Source: Candidatus Kapaibacterium sp.
GTDB lineage: Bacteria > Bacteroidota > Ignavibacteria > Kapaibacteriales > UBA7675
DNA length: 64,000 nucleotides
Reading direction: 5' to 3'
Assembly (NCBI GenBank): GCA_028284775.1
Contig: JANQRB010000052.1
Coordinates: 1-64,000 of the forward strand
Shown here: positions 47,072 to 56,341 of the stretch, in pieces
How positions within the stretch are numbered: the first letter of the stretch is position 1
Layout: each line of letters opens with the position of its first letter
Program-made: the position numbers and the translations under genes
The notes under the pieces: generated by a model
The model's input: only the letters and a program-made list of their open reading frames with translations
Databases searched by the model: none
What the model was told of the DNA's origin: nothing

Positions 47072-49396
47072 TCATCGCAGAACGAGCTGTGCCGGTATTG
47101 CCAGGCCAAGGGACTGCAATTCACAAAGGTAAAAACCCGCTGCCAGCGACTGTAGGTTTACGTGGAATTCCGCCCTGCCGGTGGCATCAAGCCCTAACTC
47201 CTTCCTGGCGACGATACGGCCTGTAACACTGCGTATGACAAGCTCGGCGTTGGCGTTGCGACCTTGCGGCAGATAACAGCTTATGACAACTGGACCGGAA
47301 GCGGGGTTGGGCCTGACGGAAATTGCCGGACCAGCCACTGATGATTCGTCCGATTGCGCGACGTCCACCACTGCCTGTACCCTGCATGCCTCCTGATAGC
47401 GGAAATTGTTGCCGCAGCCTTCCCACCACAATTCGTGACGTCCGTCAGGCGAGCGTCTAACTTGCGGCAGGTAACGATCTTCTTCCAGAATTCCCAGTTC
47501 GTCCACGTTATTGCAAAGCAGGCGACCCGTCGAAAGCTGCAGGTATTCCTGTACCAGAATATTGGAGAAGTCTCGTACTGTTTTGCGGGTAAACTCGGCA
47601 AAATCGCCGTCGGGCGAAAATTGGATGTCGGCGATTCCGCTGCCGATATCACGCAGTTCGCTGCCGGTCTGGACTTCCCAGATTGTGCCGCTGCCCGGCC
47701 GTGACGACGATCCCTGGCTTTCGATACCGGCCAGATGCATGCCGTCGGGCGACAATGCCGTAATGCGGCGCACGCGATCCGGGACAACAGCGGGCAGCGA
47801 TGACCGAAACAACTCCTCGCCGCTGTCAAGATTCCAGGCGATTATCATACCGGCTGTGTCGACGGCCAGCAGACTGCCGTTGCCGTTATACATCGCGAAA
47901 AAGCCCAAGTCGCCCTCCGGCAGCGGAAACACCCGGTCGACGGCGCCGGTGGCCGGCCGCAGCAGCGAGAGGCCGGTAGCCGAGGCACAGACAAGCTGTT
48001 TGCCGCCGGCGCGATAGATCATGCCGGCATCGCAACCGCCCGGAACATTGTGAATATCAAGGATCAATCGGCCGGCAATCACGTATTCCACGACGCCCTG
48101 CTCCGTGGCGGCATACAGGATATCGCCATCCGGGCCTAAGGCCACCGGCCCGGTGAATTCGAAGCTGCCGGCCAGCGAACCGTCAGCGGTGTTCCAGATC
48201 ATCGTCAGGCTGTCGCTGTCGTAGGTTGCAACTGCGCTGCTATTGGCGCTGAAGCTCACATGCCGGATACTGGCGATATGCGAGAGCGGAACCGGCAGAG
48301 ATGGTCTTTCGCTATCGAGATCGATCAGCAGGGCCCGCGATCCCCGGCCAAGTGTTTGACAGGCATTGTTGGTGAGGCGCAGGATCATACGTCGGCCGTC
48401 GCCGGCAAGCTCGGGTCGAGCCCACTGCGGAAACACCAACTGCTTGTACGTGAAGGCGCTGAGGCGGCGGCGGCTGACTTCGGCTCCGGCGGGAATATTC
48501 AGCACACGTATCTCGTCGGCCTGACGTACGACCGCTTCATTGATAGAACCGCCGAAGCCCAGCAGGTCGTCCACCGTTTCGTTCATCACGGTTTTTGCCC
48601 CGTCTGCAACAGTATACAGCGTTAAAGAGCTAAGGCCGCCGACAGCCAGTCTGCTGGCATCGCCGGAAAGGGCGATCGAATGAATGCTGCTGCCTTCGAC
48701 TGCGAATTCGCGTATCAGGCTGCCGTCGTCGGTGTTCACAATCTGCAGCGCATCATCAGTTTCGTGAACGAATGCAAGCGCACTGCCGTCGCGGGAAAGT
48801 GCTATCTGCTTCGAACGAGCGAAAGCAAGTTGGAAACGGGCTTTCTGCGTAGGGCCCTTCACATCGATGCAAACCAGTTCACTGTGTGCGATGAAGCTCA
48901 GTTCACCGGAATCGGCGTTGAGCGCCAGTTGACTAACGCTGGTATTGGCGGCGGGATTGCCGAGCGAGACGACAAGCTCGCCGGTGGCGCTATTCAGGAT
49001 ATCGATGGCATTGTCACGATCCAGCGCAACGATCTGGCTGCCGTCAGTCGAATACCATACGCTGAAATAAAATGTACCGGTATTGTAGGTATCGGTGATC
49101 TCGCCCTGCGCGACATCATACAGAACCACACCTCCGGTTTCATCGTCATTTAATCTTGCGATCATCACCATCAAATCTTCGCTCGGATGAATGTCCGCAA
49201 AATGACCGAAGTTTACCCCGTGCAAACGGCTCTGCTTTTGCCACAAAATGTCAGCAGCCTCGAGTGGAGCAGGTGCAAAGAGCAGGGCTAGTCCCAATCC
49301 CGGGAACAAATGCAGGAGACACAATCGCAGTCGTTGTTGCAATCGGGCAAACAATCGTCTGTCAATAGCTGAATTGAACAAGGAAGCACATAGCAT
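47072..49396 (-). CDS. Exported WD40-like propeller protein with T9SS sorting domain
   Basis: This 774-residue protein starts at the ATG at 49396, which gives a signal-like N terminus (LRLCLLHLFPGLGLALLFAPAPLEA); the frame itself reaches 49543. The body is a run of WD40/YVTN-like blades with LALNADSGELSFIA, IALSRDGSALAFVH and IALSGDASRLAVGG. The end (ISVRPNPASGPVVISCYLPQ...LAAGFYLCELQSLG) is a T9SS type A sorting domain. It has the same plan as the exported propeller proteins at 5052-7130 and 10728-13511. The product is probably surface-bound; its partner is unknown. Confidence 0.85.
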   Translation of the reverse strand: MLCASLFNSAIDRRLFARLQQRLRLCLLHLFPGLGLALLFAPAPLEAADILWQKQSRLHGVNFGHFADIHPSEDLMVMIARLNDDETGGVVLYDVAQGEITDTYNTGTFYFSVWYSTDGSQIVALDRDNAIDILNSATGELVVSLGNPAANTSVSQLALNADSGELSFIAHSELVCIDVKGPTQKARFQLAFARSKQIALSRDGSALAFVHETDDALQIVNTDDGSLIREFAVEGSSIHSIALSGDASRLAVGGLSSLTLYTVADGAKTVMNETVDDLLGFGGSINEAVVRQADEIRVLNIPAGAEVSRRRLSAFTYKQLVFPQWARPELAGDGRRMILRLTNNACQTLGRGSRALLIDLDSERPSLPVPLSHIASIRHVSFSANSSAVATYDSDSLTMIWNTADGSLAGSFEFTGPVALGPDGDILYAATEQGVVEYVIAGRLILDIHNVPGGCDAGMIYRAGGKQLVCASATGLSLLRPATGAVDRVFPLPEGDLGFFAMYNGNGSLLAVDTAGMIIAWNLDSGEELFRSSLPAVVPDRVRRITALSPDGMHLAGIESQGSSSRPGSGTIWEVQTGSELRDIGSGIADIQFSPDGDFAEFTRKTVRDFSNILVQEYLQLSTGRLLCNNVDELGILEEDRYLPQVRRSPDGRHELWWEGCGNNFRYQEACRVQAVVDVAQSDESSVAGPAISVRPNPASGPVVISCYLPQGRNANAELVIRSVTGRIVARKELGLDATGRAEFHVNLQSLAAGFYLCELQSLGLAIPAQLVLR

Positions 49397-49761
49397 AATC
49401 GCGCCTTGGGTATTTGTGCAACAATCACAGTTTTGAAGATACCGACAGAGCGTGCCTACGTACGGAAATCTATCGCCGCACAGCCTGCCCTCAGTCGCCA
49501 TCCTGATTAACGGGTGGTTATGCACCCGCAAGGCCGACATCACCGAAGCGCATTGAAGATTGAATGTTGAATGGTACGGATCACCGGAGATTCTCCGGGC
49601 AGCTGTTATGACTCTTGAGAAGATTCCGCGTTACAAAATTGTTTTAATGTTTGGCGCTGACCTAACTTTGGTGGCGCCCCTGCGGGTTGGATCTACAGAT
49701 TGTTCAGTGGTGACAACAGTCGTATGACATCGGTATTGGAAAGTCACAAATCCGGGAAATT
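49397..49761. other. Intergenic region between divergent genes
   Basis: About 365 bases between the WD40-like gene (minus) and the acetyltransferase gene (plus). It contains CCGGAGATTCTCCGG at 49584-49598, a perfect 7-base inverted repeat around one base, which could be an operator. The phrase TTTGGCGCTGACCTAACTT near 49650 resembles TTTGGTGCTGACCTACTT near 19700. Confidence 0.4.
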
Positions 49762-50256
49762 ATGGAAAGCGAAATTAGAATGGTCGTGGAGGATGACAAT
49801 CCTGCGCTGGCGGCAATCATCCGCGGCGGCCTGATGGAATTCGGCGCCGATCGGCCGGGCTTTGCGTTTACCGATCCCGAAGTCGATAGTATCTTCGAAA
49901 CATATCAGGCGCCGCGCTCGGCGTACTTTGTAGCGCTGCGCAACGGCCGTCTACTCGGCGGAGGCGGTATCGCGCCCCTGCGAGGCGGCAGCAGCCACAC
50001 CTGCGAACTGCAAAAAATGTATCTGCTGCCCGAAGCGCGCGGCCACGGCCTTGGCGCGGCACTGCTCAAGCACTGTCTCGATGCAGCCATGGCCCATGGA
50101 TTTCAACAGTGTTACTTAGAAACGCTGGACCGCATGCACGCCGCGCGAAACCTCTACCGACGCTTTGGTTTCAGTGCGCTTTCGGAGCCGGCCGGCGCCA
50201 CCGGACACAACAAGTGTAATACCTGGATGATGAAGGATCTTACAGCCGAAGTCTAA
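49762..50256 (+). CDS. GNAT-family N-acetyltransferase
   Basis: This 164-residue protein shows the acetyl-CoA binding motif of GNAT enzymes (YLLPEARGHGLGAALLKHCLD, R/Q-x-x-G-x-G/A type) near residues 92-112, and the core strands YFVALRNGRLLGGGGIAPL and CYLETLDRMHAARNLYRRFGF. It should transfer an acetyl group to an amine of a small molecule or protein. The substrate is not predictable. The start ATG follows AAATT without a clear ribosome binding site. Confidence 0.9.
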   Translation: MESEIRMVVEDDNPALAAIIRGGLMEFGADRPGFAFTDPEVDSIFETYQAPRSAYFVALRNGRLLGGGGIAPLRGGSSHTCELQKMYLLPEARGHGLGAALLKHCLDAAMAHGFQQCYLETLDRMHAARNLYRRFGFSALSEPAGATGHNKCNTWMMKDLTAEV

Positions 50257-50283
50257 GCACGATACTTTGGAGATTAGCGGGCG

Positions 50284-50335
50284 GTGATTTTTCCTCGTCG
50301 CTTCGGGCAGGCCGCCGTCGGAATGACAGAGAGAC
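50284..50335. repeat. Possible interspersed intergenic repeat
   Basis: The segment GTGATTTTTCCTCGTCGCTT through GGAATGACAGAGAGACAG has the look of a family of short intergenic repeats (GATTTTTCGTCGCTTCG...GGAATGACA) found in several bacterial phyla. Only one copy is seen in this window, so the call rests on recall of the pattern. Confidence 0.3.
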
Positions 50336-50388
50336 AGCCCGCGAACGGACCGTCTCTTGTCTGTACTACACACCCCGTAGTCTTTCTC

Positions 50389-50421
50389 CGGCAGCTACCC
50401 GGCAGCTACCCGGCAGCTTGC
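50389..50421. repeat. Three tandem copies of an 11-base repeat
   Basis: CGGCAGCTACC occurs twice in a row and is followed by a third copy with two changes (CGGCAGCTTGC). It lies between the acetyltransferase gene and the end of the lipoprotein gene on the other strand. Confidence 0.8.
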
Positions 50422-50437
50422 AGGGCCGCGAAGAGTC

Positions 50438-50905
50438 TTAAAAAGTTACGTCGAAGCTACCATCAGCGACCGTGACCGATTGCTGCGTTTGGGGATTGGT
50501 GGCCGTATAAGCAAAGCTGCCCTTGGCGCTGTTGTCCGTAAGTTCCGTTACGGTCAGGTTGCCAGACAGGGCAGCGAAGGTTTCGACGCTGGTGCCGCTG
50601 CCCCGGCCGAAGGTTGCCGTCAGTCCGGCGGTGATGCCGAAATTGAAAGTGCCGGTGCCGTTGACGAGCCCGCTGATATTTATCTGCTGGTTTTCGCCGC
50701 CTACGATCTGCGCGCCGGCCAAAGCCAGAACGCCATTGGCACGGGTGGCCTGTACCGTTGTGGCGTTCCAGGCGTTGCCGGCAACGGTAGCCTGCATCGT
50801 GCCGTTGCTATTGTTGTTGCCGCCGTTGCTTCCATTGTCATCGTCGTCACAGGCAAGGAGCATACACAGGCACAGGATGCTACCGAGCAATAAATTCTTC
50901 GCCAT
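50438..50905 (-). CDS. Small lipoprotein (DUF6252-like)
   Basis: This 155-residue protein starts at the ATG at 50905, giving MAKNLLLGSILCLCMLLAC, a lipoprotein signal followed by an Asp/Asn/Gly linker (DDDDNGSNGGNNNSNG). The mature beta-rich domain (ATVAGNAWNATTVQATRANG, INISGLVNGTGTFNFG) resembles Bacteroidota DUF6252-type lipoproteins, which carry no known activity. The frame continues upstream to 51256, but that part overlaps the gene at 51050 and is not protein-like. It has the same general design as the lipoprotein at 30946-31485. Confidence 0.85.
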   Translation of the reverse strand: MAKNLLLGSILCLCMLLACDDDDNGSNGGNNNSNGTMQATVAGNAWNATTVQATRANGVLALAGAQIVGGENQQINISGLVNGTGTFNFGITAGLTATFGRGSGTSVETFAALSGNLTVTELTDNSAKGSFAYTATNPQTQQSVTVADGSFDVTF

Positions 50906-51049
50906 GTCACTTCCGTAAATTGTTGAAGGAGATAGGATTTCAGTTCTACAATTTAGGCCATCACGACAATGATTTTGTTCCGTAATCCACTGCATTCTTA
51001 CTAATTTGTCGCCTGACCATGTATCACGCGACGTGAATGCCTGCTTAGT

Positions 51050-52486
51050 ATGAGTTTGCTTTGTGCCCTGATCGCCGCTCTGGACGAAACCGAACGACAG
51101 ACCCTTGAATCGATGGCCCTGCGCGGCATCGAAGAGCGCATTTTCCACATTCATCTGCATTACCGCTCTCGTGGATTGCCGTCCATTGAAATTCTCTGCG
51201 AGAGTCTGGACGTATCGCAAAGCCATTGGTACAAAACCTGCGCGGTGCTGCTGCAAAAATCCTATCGCGCCCTCTGCGGCGGTGAAGCAAGGGCCGTTCT
51301 ACCCTTCCTGGAGCACAAACATCTGTACAAGCTGCTTTATCACGAGCTGGCGCGCCAGGAAAAGCGTCTGCTTCAGACCGACGACAGGGCTGCTCTCAGG
51401 GACTTCTATCAAACGGCCTACCAGGTTTGCAACCGCGCCGATCTGACTGACTACCAGCGCAGCCGTGTGAGCGAGTATGTAGAAAAGTTTAGTCAATGTC
51501 GTGGCAGAGTTGAGGACGGCGAGCGGGAGCTGCTCTTGCTGCAGACCCTGGTTCCTTATATCCACCAGGTGCGTACCGCGCTGCGACGTTCACGCGAGAC
51601 GCGCGCCATCGCTCGCGAGTTGGAGCAGGTTCGGAAGGCGATTGCCGACAAGAGGCATCCGCGCGTGCATCTGGAATACCATAAAACAGCCGCCTATTAC
51701 GAATACTTTCTGGCGGGAGCCATTGCAGACAGCGCCGAACACTGCCGGCTCGCTCTCGCAATTCTGGCGAAGCAGCCCTCCCGCTTCAGTGCGGCGGATC
51801 GGCTCGGCGTCAAACGCGTTCAGGTTGAAGTTTATTATGCTTCCAGCCAGTTCATGCCGGCACTACAACTGTACAAAGAGCTCTATCGCGATTACTTTGA
51901 TGAATTGAGTCCGAACATCTATCACCTGGCCAAATTCTGCGAGCTGGCCATGATATGCGACGATTATATCCTGGCCGGCGAACTGCTCGACCGCCACTTC
52001 AGCGGCTACAGCCCGGAGACCCAGAAGGCGCCCTGGCTGACGGCCCTGCGACTCCGTTCACTGCTGGCACTTATGCAGAGAAACTACGACCAGGCGATGC
52101 ACTCGATTCAGACGGCGCTCGACGCCCTGCCGAAAGATGCCTTCTTTACCACACAGGTATTGTTACGCTGGATGCAGACGTCCTGCTTTCTCCTTCGCGG
52201 CGATCTCCCTATGGCGGAAATGCTTACGCAGCGCAATCTCAAATTTCTCTACGGCAAACGGCCGTTTCCCGAATTCCCCTTGTACTCAGCCTATTTTCGT
52301 GTAACGCGCGCGTTTATTCGTCAGCGCGAATCCGGCAGAAAACTCTCCCGGCGACTACTTGGTCTGCTGCGCGAGTTCGACAAGGAGTTTTTCGCGCCCT
52401 ATGGACGCATTCTTCGCCTTTCGGGAGGCTTGCACCATTCGGAAACAAGCGAACGACAGGCAGAGAACGATCCGGTTCCGGTCTGA
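51050..52486 (+). CDS. Hypothetical helical (TPR-like) cytoplasmic protein
   Basis: This 478-residue protein has no signal peptide or membrane helix. The N-terminal part (to about 90) has a helical domain with LESLDVSQSHWYKTCAVLLQKSY-type helices that could be a winged-helix-like or death-domain-like fold. From about 150 on, helix pairs with ALA.L and YY.A patterns look like degenerate TPR repeats (for example QVEVYYASSQFMPALQLYKE and LRSLLALMQRNYDQAMHSIQ). I recognise no named family. It stands alone between the lipoprotein and the FAD protein genes, divergent from the former. A scaffold or regulatory role is possible but not shown. Confidence 0.8.
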   Translation: MSLLCALIAALDETERQTLESMALRGIEERIFHIHLHYRSRGLPSIEILCESLDVSQSHWYKTCAVLLQKSYRALCGGEARAVLPFLEHKHLYKLLYHELARQEKRLLQTDDRAALRDFYQTAYQVCNRADLTDYQRSRVSEYVEKFSQCRGRVEDGERELLLLQTLVPYIHQVRTALRRSRETRAIARELEQVRKAIADKRHPRVHLEYHKTAAYYEYFLAGAIADSAEHCRLALAILAKQPSRFSAADRLGVKRVQVEVYYASSQFMPALQLYKELYRDYFDELSPNIYHLAKFCELAMICDDYILAGELLDRHFSGYSPETQKAPWLTALRLRSLLALMQRNYDQAMHSIQTALDALPKDAFFTTQVLLRWMQTSCFLLRGDLPMAEMLTQRNLKFLYGKRPFPEFPLYSAYFRVTRAFIRQRESGRKLSRRLLGLLREFDKEFFAPYGRILRLSGGLHHSETSERQAENDPVPV

Positions 52487-52561
52487 ATGCCGGCCTTTGA
52501 CCATTATACCCCGACCCGCAGCGTAGAGGCGCTGCCCCGATTTGCAAGCATCAGGCGATGA

Positions 52562-53797
52562 TTAGCTCAACGCGGCGATGACGGCTTCCGCGGTCCTGCG
52601 GCCGGACAACATCGCGCCATTGATGGAAGGATTCATCTGATAATCGCCACAGGCGAAAACGCGACGACTTTTCAGGGATGTAAACTTTTTCAGACCCGCA
52701 GGCGGGAAAGACGGCAAAGCGCGCGGAATGCGATAGCTTCGCAAATGCCGCCAGTCAGTCACCTGACTGCCAAAAAGATTCTTCAGCTCGCTGCGCACCA
52801 AGCCTTCCAGCTCCCGCTCATCTGGCAGGCCGATACAACTGACCGCGATAAGTTCCTGCCCCGCCGGCGCATAGGTCTCCGCGACCCGACTCATTACCGC
52901 GATATTATTGACAAGACCTTGTTCTTCACCGTTCAGCATCAGAATCGGTTCCGACTCCGGCGCCGTGTTCGCCGCATAGTACAGACAGGCCGTCGCGTTG
53001 AACTCAGCCGCCGCAATCTCGGGCTCTAAGGCATGGGCATCGTGATTGTCCGCGGCAATAACAATGGCATCGGCGGTCCTGACGCTACCGTCCGCCAGCG
53101 TAATACTCATTCCCTCCAGCTCGGTCACCCGGCACTGTAACAGGAGCCGCTCGGCCGGAAGTTGCGCCGCCAGCCAGGCCGGGATCGCTTCCATCCCCCG
53201 GGCAGGCACCGCGGTGTCGCCCTCGGCGAACATCTTGAAGACAAATTCGAACATTCGGCTTGAACTGTTCAGCTCCCTTTCCAGCAGTACGCCACCCAGA
53301 AAAGGACGAAAAAAGCGCTGTATCATCTCCTCGGAAAAGCCTCGCTCTCGCAGGGCATCAAGCGTGCTTTGTTCATCTTTGTCCCAAATCTGATCCATCG
53401 ATTGACGGCGCAGGTCAGCACGCAGCTCCGCCACCTTTAATTTGTCTGAGGTGCTGCCGACGTCGGTAAACAAACTGCCGAGGCCGGCCAGAGGATGACG
53501 AAAGGGATCAGCCATTTTGTGAAAGCGTCCGCTGTGCCACACACGAGCGCCCGGATAAAACGCTCGCAGATCGAGCGCGCCGAGATCAAGTATCCGACGC
53601 GCCTCAGGGTAGGCCGTCAGCAATACCTGAAATCCTCGATCGAGCAGAAAGCCATCCAGATTATCCGTCCGAATACGCCCGCCGGGCGCATCAGAGGCGT
53701 CGACCAGCAGATAGTCGAGCCCCTGTTGTTCCAGGGAGAGCGCGCAGCAAAGTCCCGCCAGACCCGCGCCGATGATAATAACCTGATTCTGTGCCAC
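52562..53797 (-). CDS. FAD-dependent amine oxidase/desaturase-like protein
   Basis: This 411-residue protein starts at a GTG at 53797 and opens with the dinucleotide-binding motif IIIGAGLAGLCCALSLEQQG, followed by VDASDAPGGRIRT. The middle region (FFRPFLGGVLLERELNSSSRMFEFVFKMF) and the end (RVFACGDYQMNPSINGAMLSGRRTAEAV) are typical of the NAD(P)/FAD-dependent group that includes phytoene desaturases, protoporphyrinogen oxidase and amine oxidases. It is a soluble flavoprotein of unknown substrate. No carotenoid or heme genes are next to it. Confidence 0.9.
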   Translation of the reverse strand: MAQNQVIIIGAGLAGLCCALSLEQQGLDYLLVDASDAPGGRIRTDNLDGFLLDRGFQVLLTAYPEARRILDLGALDLRAFYPGARVWHSGRFHKMADPFRHPLAGLGSLFTDVGSTSDKLKVAELRADLRRQSMDQIWDKDEQSTLDALRERGFSEEMIQRFFRPFLGGVLLERELNSSSRMFEFVFKMFAEGDTAVPARGMEAIPAWLAAQLPAERLLLQCRVTELEGMSITLADGSVRTADAIVIAADNHDAHALEPEIAAAEFNATACLYYAANTAPESEPILMLNGEEQGLVNNIAVMSRVAETYAPAGQELIAVSCIGLPDERELEGLVRSELKNLFGSQVTDWRHLRSYRIPRALPSFPPAGLKKFTSLKSRRVFACGDYQMNPSINGAMLSGRRTAEAVIAALS

Positions 53798-54205
53798 TGT
53801 TGCTAATCCTCATAGAAATTAGATTGCGAATTCGAGAGGTGAATCAATCCGTATACATCTGCGCAATATACAAAAGCCCTTGTTGTGTATTCATAGCCGG
53901 CTTGTCAACACACATCCGCCTGCGCCGAAACTTCAGCTTTCCCGCCCTTTCACAGGCAGATCGAAATCCCTGGCTCACCATCGAATGAGCAGTACAGATC
54001 GTCAATTTTCTCGCATTCATTCAGTCGATATGACAAAACGGTTAGGACTGTTTAGTGACCGTTCAGTCGAAAGGAGACGCGCAACAAGGAATACTATTTG
54101 CACTGCGTTGCTGCCTTTGTTATACTTGCCGCAGTTAAACACATCGCACAAGCGATTAAACAATCGACCGCCTCTCAATTCAAATCTTTACACAGGGATT
54201 TAGTA
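53798..54205. other. Intergenic region, no gene seen
   Basis: About 400 bases between the FAD protein gene and the small regulatory-like gene, divergent in direction. It is AT-richer than its neighbours. A frame runs into it from the left of the small gene, but no start or composition supports it. A promoter for the small gene should be near 54150. Confidence 0.4.
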
Positions 54206-54520
54206 ATGAATGTGCATCAATATTCCGACCAGATCGAACTGTCCTCCTACTGCGTTTTGTCCGGATCAGTAATAGATACTGCCGGGCATGCCGTACCGGG
54301 CGCCCTCGTGCAGCTACAGGCGGTTAACTCCGACTTTCGGCTTCATGCCGTATGCGATGCGCGAGGGCGCTACCGGTTTTTCAGCATCCACGGCTGTGGC
54401 CCCTATACGGTTTCGGCTAATGTAGAAGGCGGGCGGCCCGAGGCCATAGGAACCGTCAAGCTATCACATAATGTAAACTGTATTTTCAACATCCAACTCC
54501 CGGCAGATTCGCAGTGTTGA
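54206..54520 (+). CDS. Small carboxypeptidase-regulatory-like domain protein
   Basis: This 104-residue protein starts at the ATG at 54206 behind the ribosome binding site AGGGAT. It is almost one CarboxypepD_reg-like (transthyretin-like) beta-sandwich: LSGSVIDTAGHAVPGALVQLQA, then YRFFSIHGCGPYTVSANVEG. It has no signal peptide in this form and two or three cysteines, so it is probably cytoplasmic. Such domains usually sit at the start of SusC-type receptors or in surface proteins, so a stand-alone short copy is unusual. The frame is open 36 codons upstream (54098) but that part looks non-coding. Confidence 0.72.
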   Translation: MNVHQYSDQIELSSYCVLSGSVIDTAGHAVPGALVQLQAVNSDFRLHAVCDARGRYRFFSIHGCGPYTVSANVEGGRPEAIGTVKLSHNVNCIFNIQLPADSQC

Positions 54521-55899
54521 AAGCGTTGAGAATCGATGAGTATTCACAACGCATATACAGTTACACCCTTTGACACACCAGTTCTTTTTCAAGTGGAACT
54601 AGTTTAACACGCCAATCGCGACCTTTGCAGCAATGACCGGCATCCCCCTGAGGACTGCCCTATTGCGATTGTTTCATGTATTGTCAATCGGTTATGATGT
54701 CTGTTCGGCGACGTTCTGAACGCTTAAACAGCAAAGCCAGGTGGATTCGCCTATTGCATCGCGCGTAAAAAACTGAAGAGATACGAATATACCCTGATCC
54801 GCAATTCGGCGCGCGCAAACGACTCGGAGTTTTTTACCTAATCGAACATCCCTGCGCTGCTCGAGCTGGTTTATGATCGTCGAGGAAAGTATTGACAAAA
54901 GACAGAAATTCGCAGATGAAGTTAAGGAATAATACGGCGTCCCCGGTGAATGGAAAAGCTGAAGCAAGTAAGCCGTGAATCAATAATGCGAGCCTTGCTG
55001 ATTCAACAGGCCGACACCTCGAGACTTAATAAATTCGATACTGATTGCCGGCCTTGAGTCCTCTGGCCGCAGAACAGCGAAGCGTGGCGGGGAATACTTC
55101 AGGCCACTTGGGGGGTAGAGAAGGTATCTCCGCCGCCGCGCCGCTGCGAAGAGTTCTTAGCTGGTCGCAGTACAAGCCTGACAACTAACAAGTGTGCATT
55201 TTACATTCCAATTCCGCTCAGGTATCGAATGCCCACGTCTTCGCGAATCCCCCTTCAATGGCTGATGGCAACGCTAGTAATTGTTTGCCATTGCCTGCCG
55301 TTAGCCGGCGAAGGGGGCCGGAGACGTATCTTCCACAGTGCACTTGACGAGAGCAGATCCGCTCAACGAGCTCAGGACTGTTGTGCGATATAGAGGACCA
55401 GCCGTTGCTTTGTTGCACAAATAACTCGGGCATTCATTCGCCCTTATCGTTGGATCTATGATGAGTTAACAAATCGATGCTGCAAGTTTCGTGCTGTAAG
55501 TGCTAGCTGCCATTTCTTTGCAGCACAAGCCAAATCGGGTATGGATTTACCCGGATCAATGGACCAAATGAAAAGCTCACAAAACAATGCTGCGGCTTAC
55601 GCACTATAATCAATAGCTGTCTATTCGCTGCTGCACAAGTGAGCCTCGGACATGTATTCGCCCCTAGTAGTGGATTAATGAGCGCTTATGGCTAATGCAG
55701 GTTGTCGACAACAGATAATGCGGAAGACGGTAGTTTTCGGACCATATTCTGATCCTGTTAACAACTTGCAAGCCCATCAATAAGGCAACCTTCGGGAAAT
55801 TTTGACAAATAATGAGAGTCTTCCGTGCCAAGGGCTTTAGGCATGTTTTGCTTCAAATAGTTCATGGACTCTTAACAGGTTGTTAAAAGACGGAGAGAG
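54521..55899. other. Long intergenic region with tandem repeats
   Basis: This stretch of about 1.4 kb has no supported gene. The frames at 54692-54967 and 55218-55433 (minus) have poor composition and no ribosome binding sites. The main structure is the 109-base tandem repeat at 55400-55690. The right end, just before 55900, should hold the promoter of the signalling cluster. Confidence 0.5.
55400..55690. repeat. Degenerate tandem repeat with a 108-110 base period
   Basis: The phrase GCACAA followed by GG(G/A)(C/T)AT.ATTCGCCC-like sequence recurs at 55415, 55523 and 55633. Between the marks AACAAATCGATGCTGCAAGT and ACAAAACAATGCTGCGGCTT align. The copies have drifted to perhaps 60-70 % identity by eye. 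The array lies upstream of the kinase cluster and encodes no open frame. Confidence 0.75.
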
Positions 55900-56280
55900 A
55901 TGTCACAGGCAATCTGTCCGGCAGCCTGTCCGGGCAAGACAAGTATTCCAATCGGAAAGCAGGCAAAAACGATAAGCTCTCGACTTGAAAAACAGGCGGA
56001 GACAAAACTCGTTGAGGTCGCAATCGAATTCCCGGACCTGAGCATTGGGCTTGAGCCTAAAGGATCAGTGTCATCGTCAATCTTAACCCCGCCTGCCAGG
56101 CAGCAGACGAATCACCTGAGTAAGCGACTATTGACAATGAAGCCGGACAGTCAGAAGTGCGCTTTTCTCGTGTATTGGCCCGCCAGTGTCAAACGCGTAA
56201 TGTCAGTAAGCATTTCATCGACTAGTGTGATTATCGCGACAGCCGCAGTTGCTGGAGTAAATGACGGCGATCATCCCTAG
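55900..56280 (+). CDS. Small hypothetical protein before the kinase pair
   Basis: This 126-residue frame has a strong ribosome binding site (GGAGAGAG just before the ATG). The product has an N-terminal cysteine-containing stretch (MSQAICPAACPGKT) and ends in a hydrophobic Ala/Val/Ser run (SVIIATAAVAGV). No family is recognised and the amino-acid composition is only moderately protein-like. It ends 61 bases before the TPR pseudokinase gene, which has its own ribosome binding site, so it could be the first gene of that operon. I am not sure that it is real. Confidence 0.45.
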   Translation: MSQAICPAACPGKTSIPIGKQAKTISSRLEKQAETKLVEVAIEFPDLSIGLEPKGSVSSSILTPPARQQTNHLSKRLLTMKPDSQKCAFLVYWPASVKRVMSVSISSTSVIIATAAVAGVNDGDHP

Positions 56281-56341
56281 GGTGTGAATACGCTTACCAA
56301 TTGTTAATCGTTCAGGCCGCAGATAGCGGCGGGGAGGCCCG

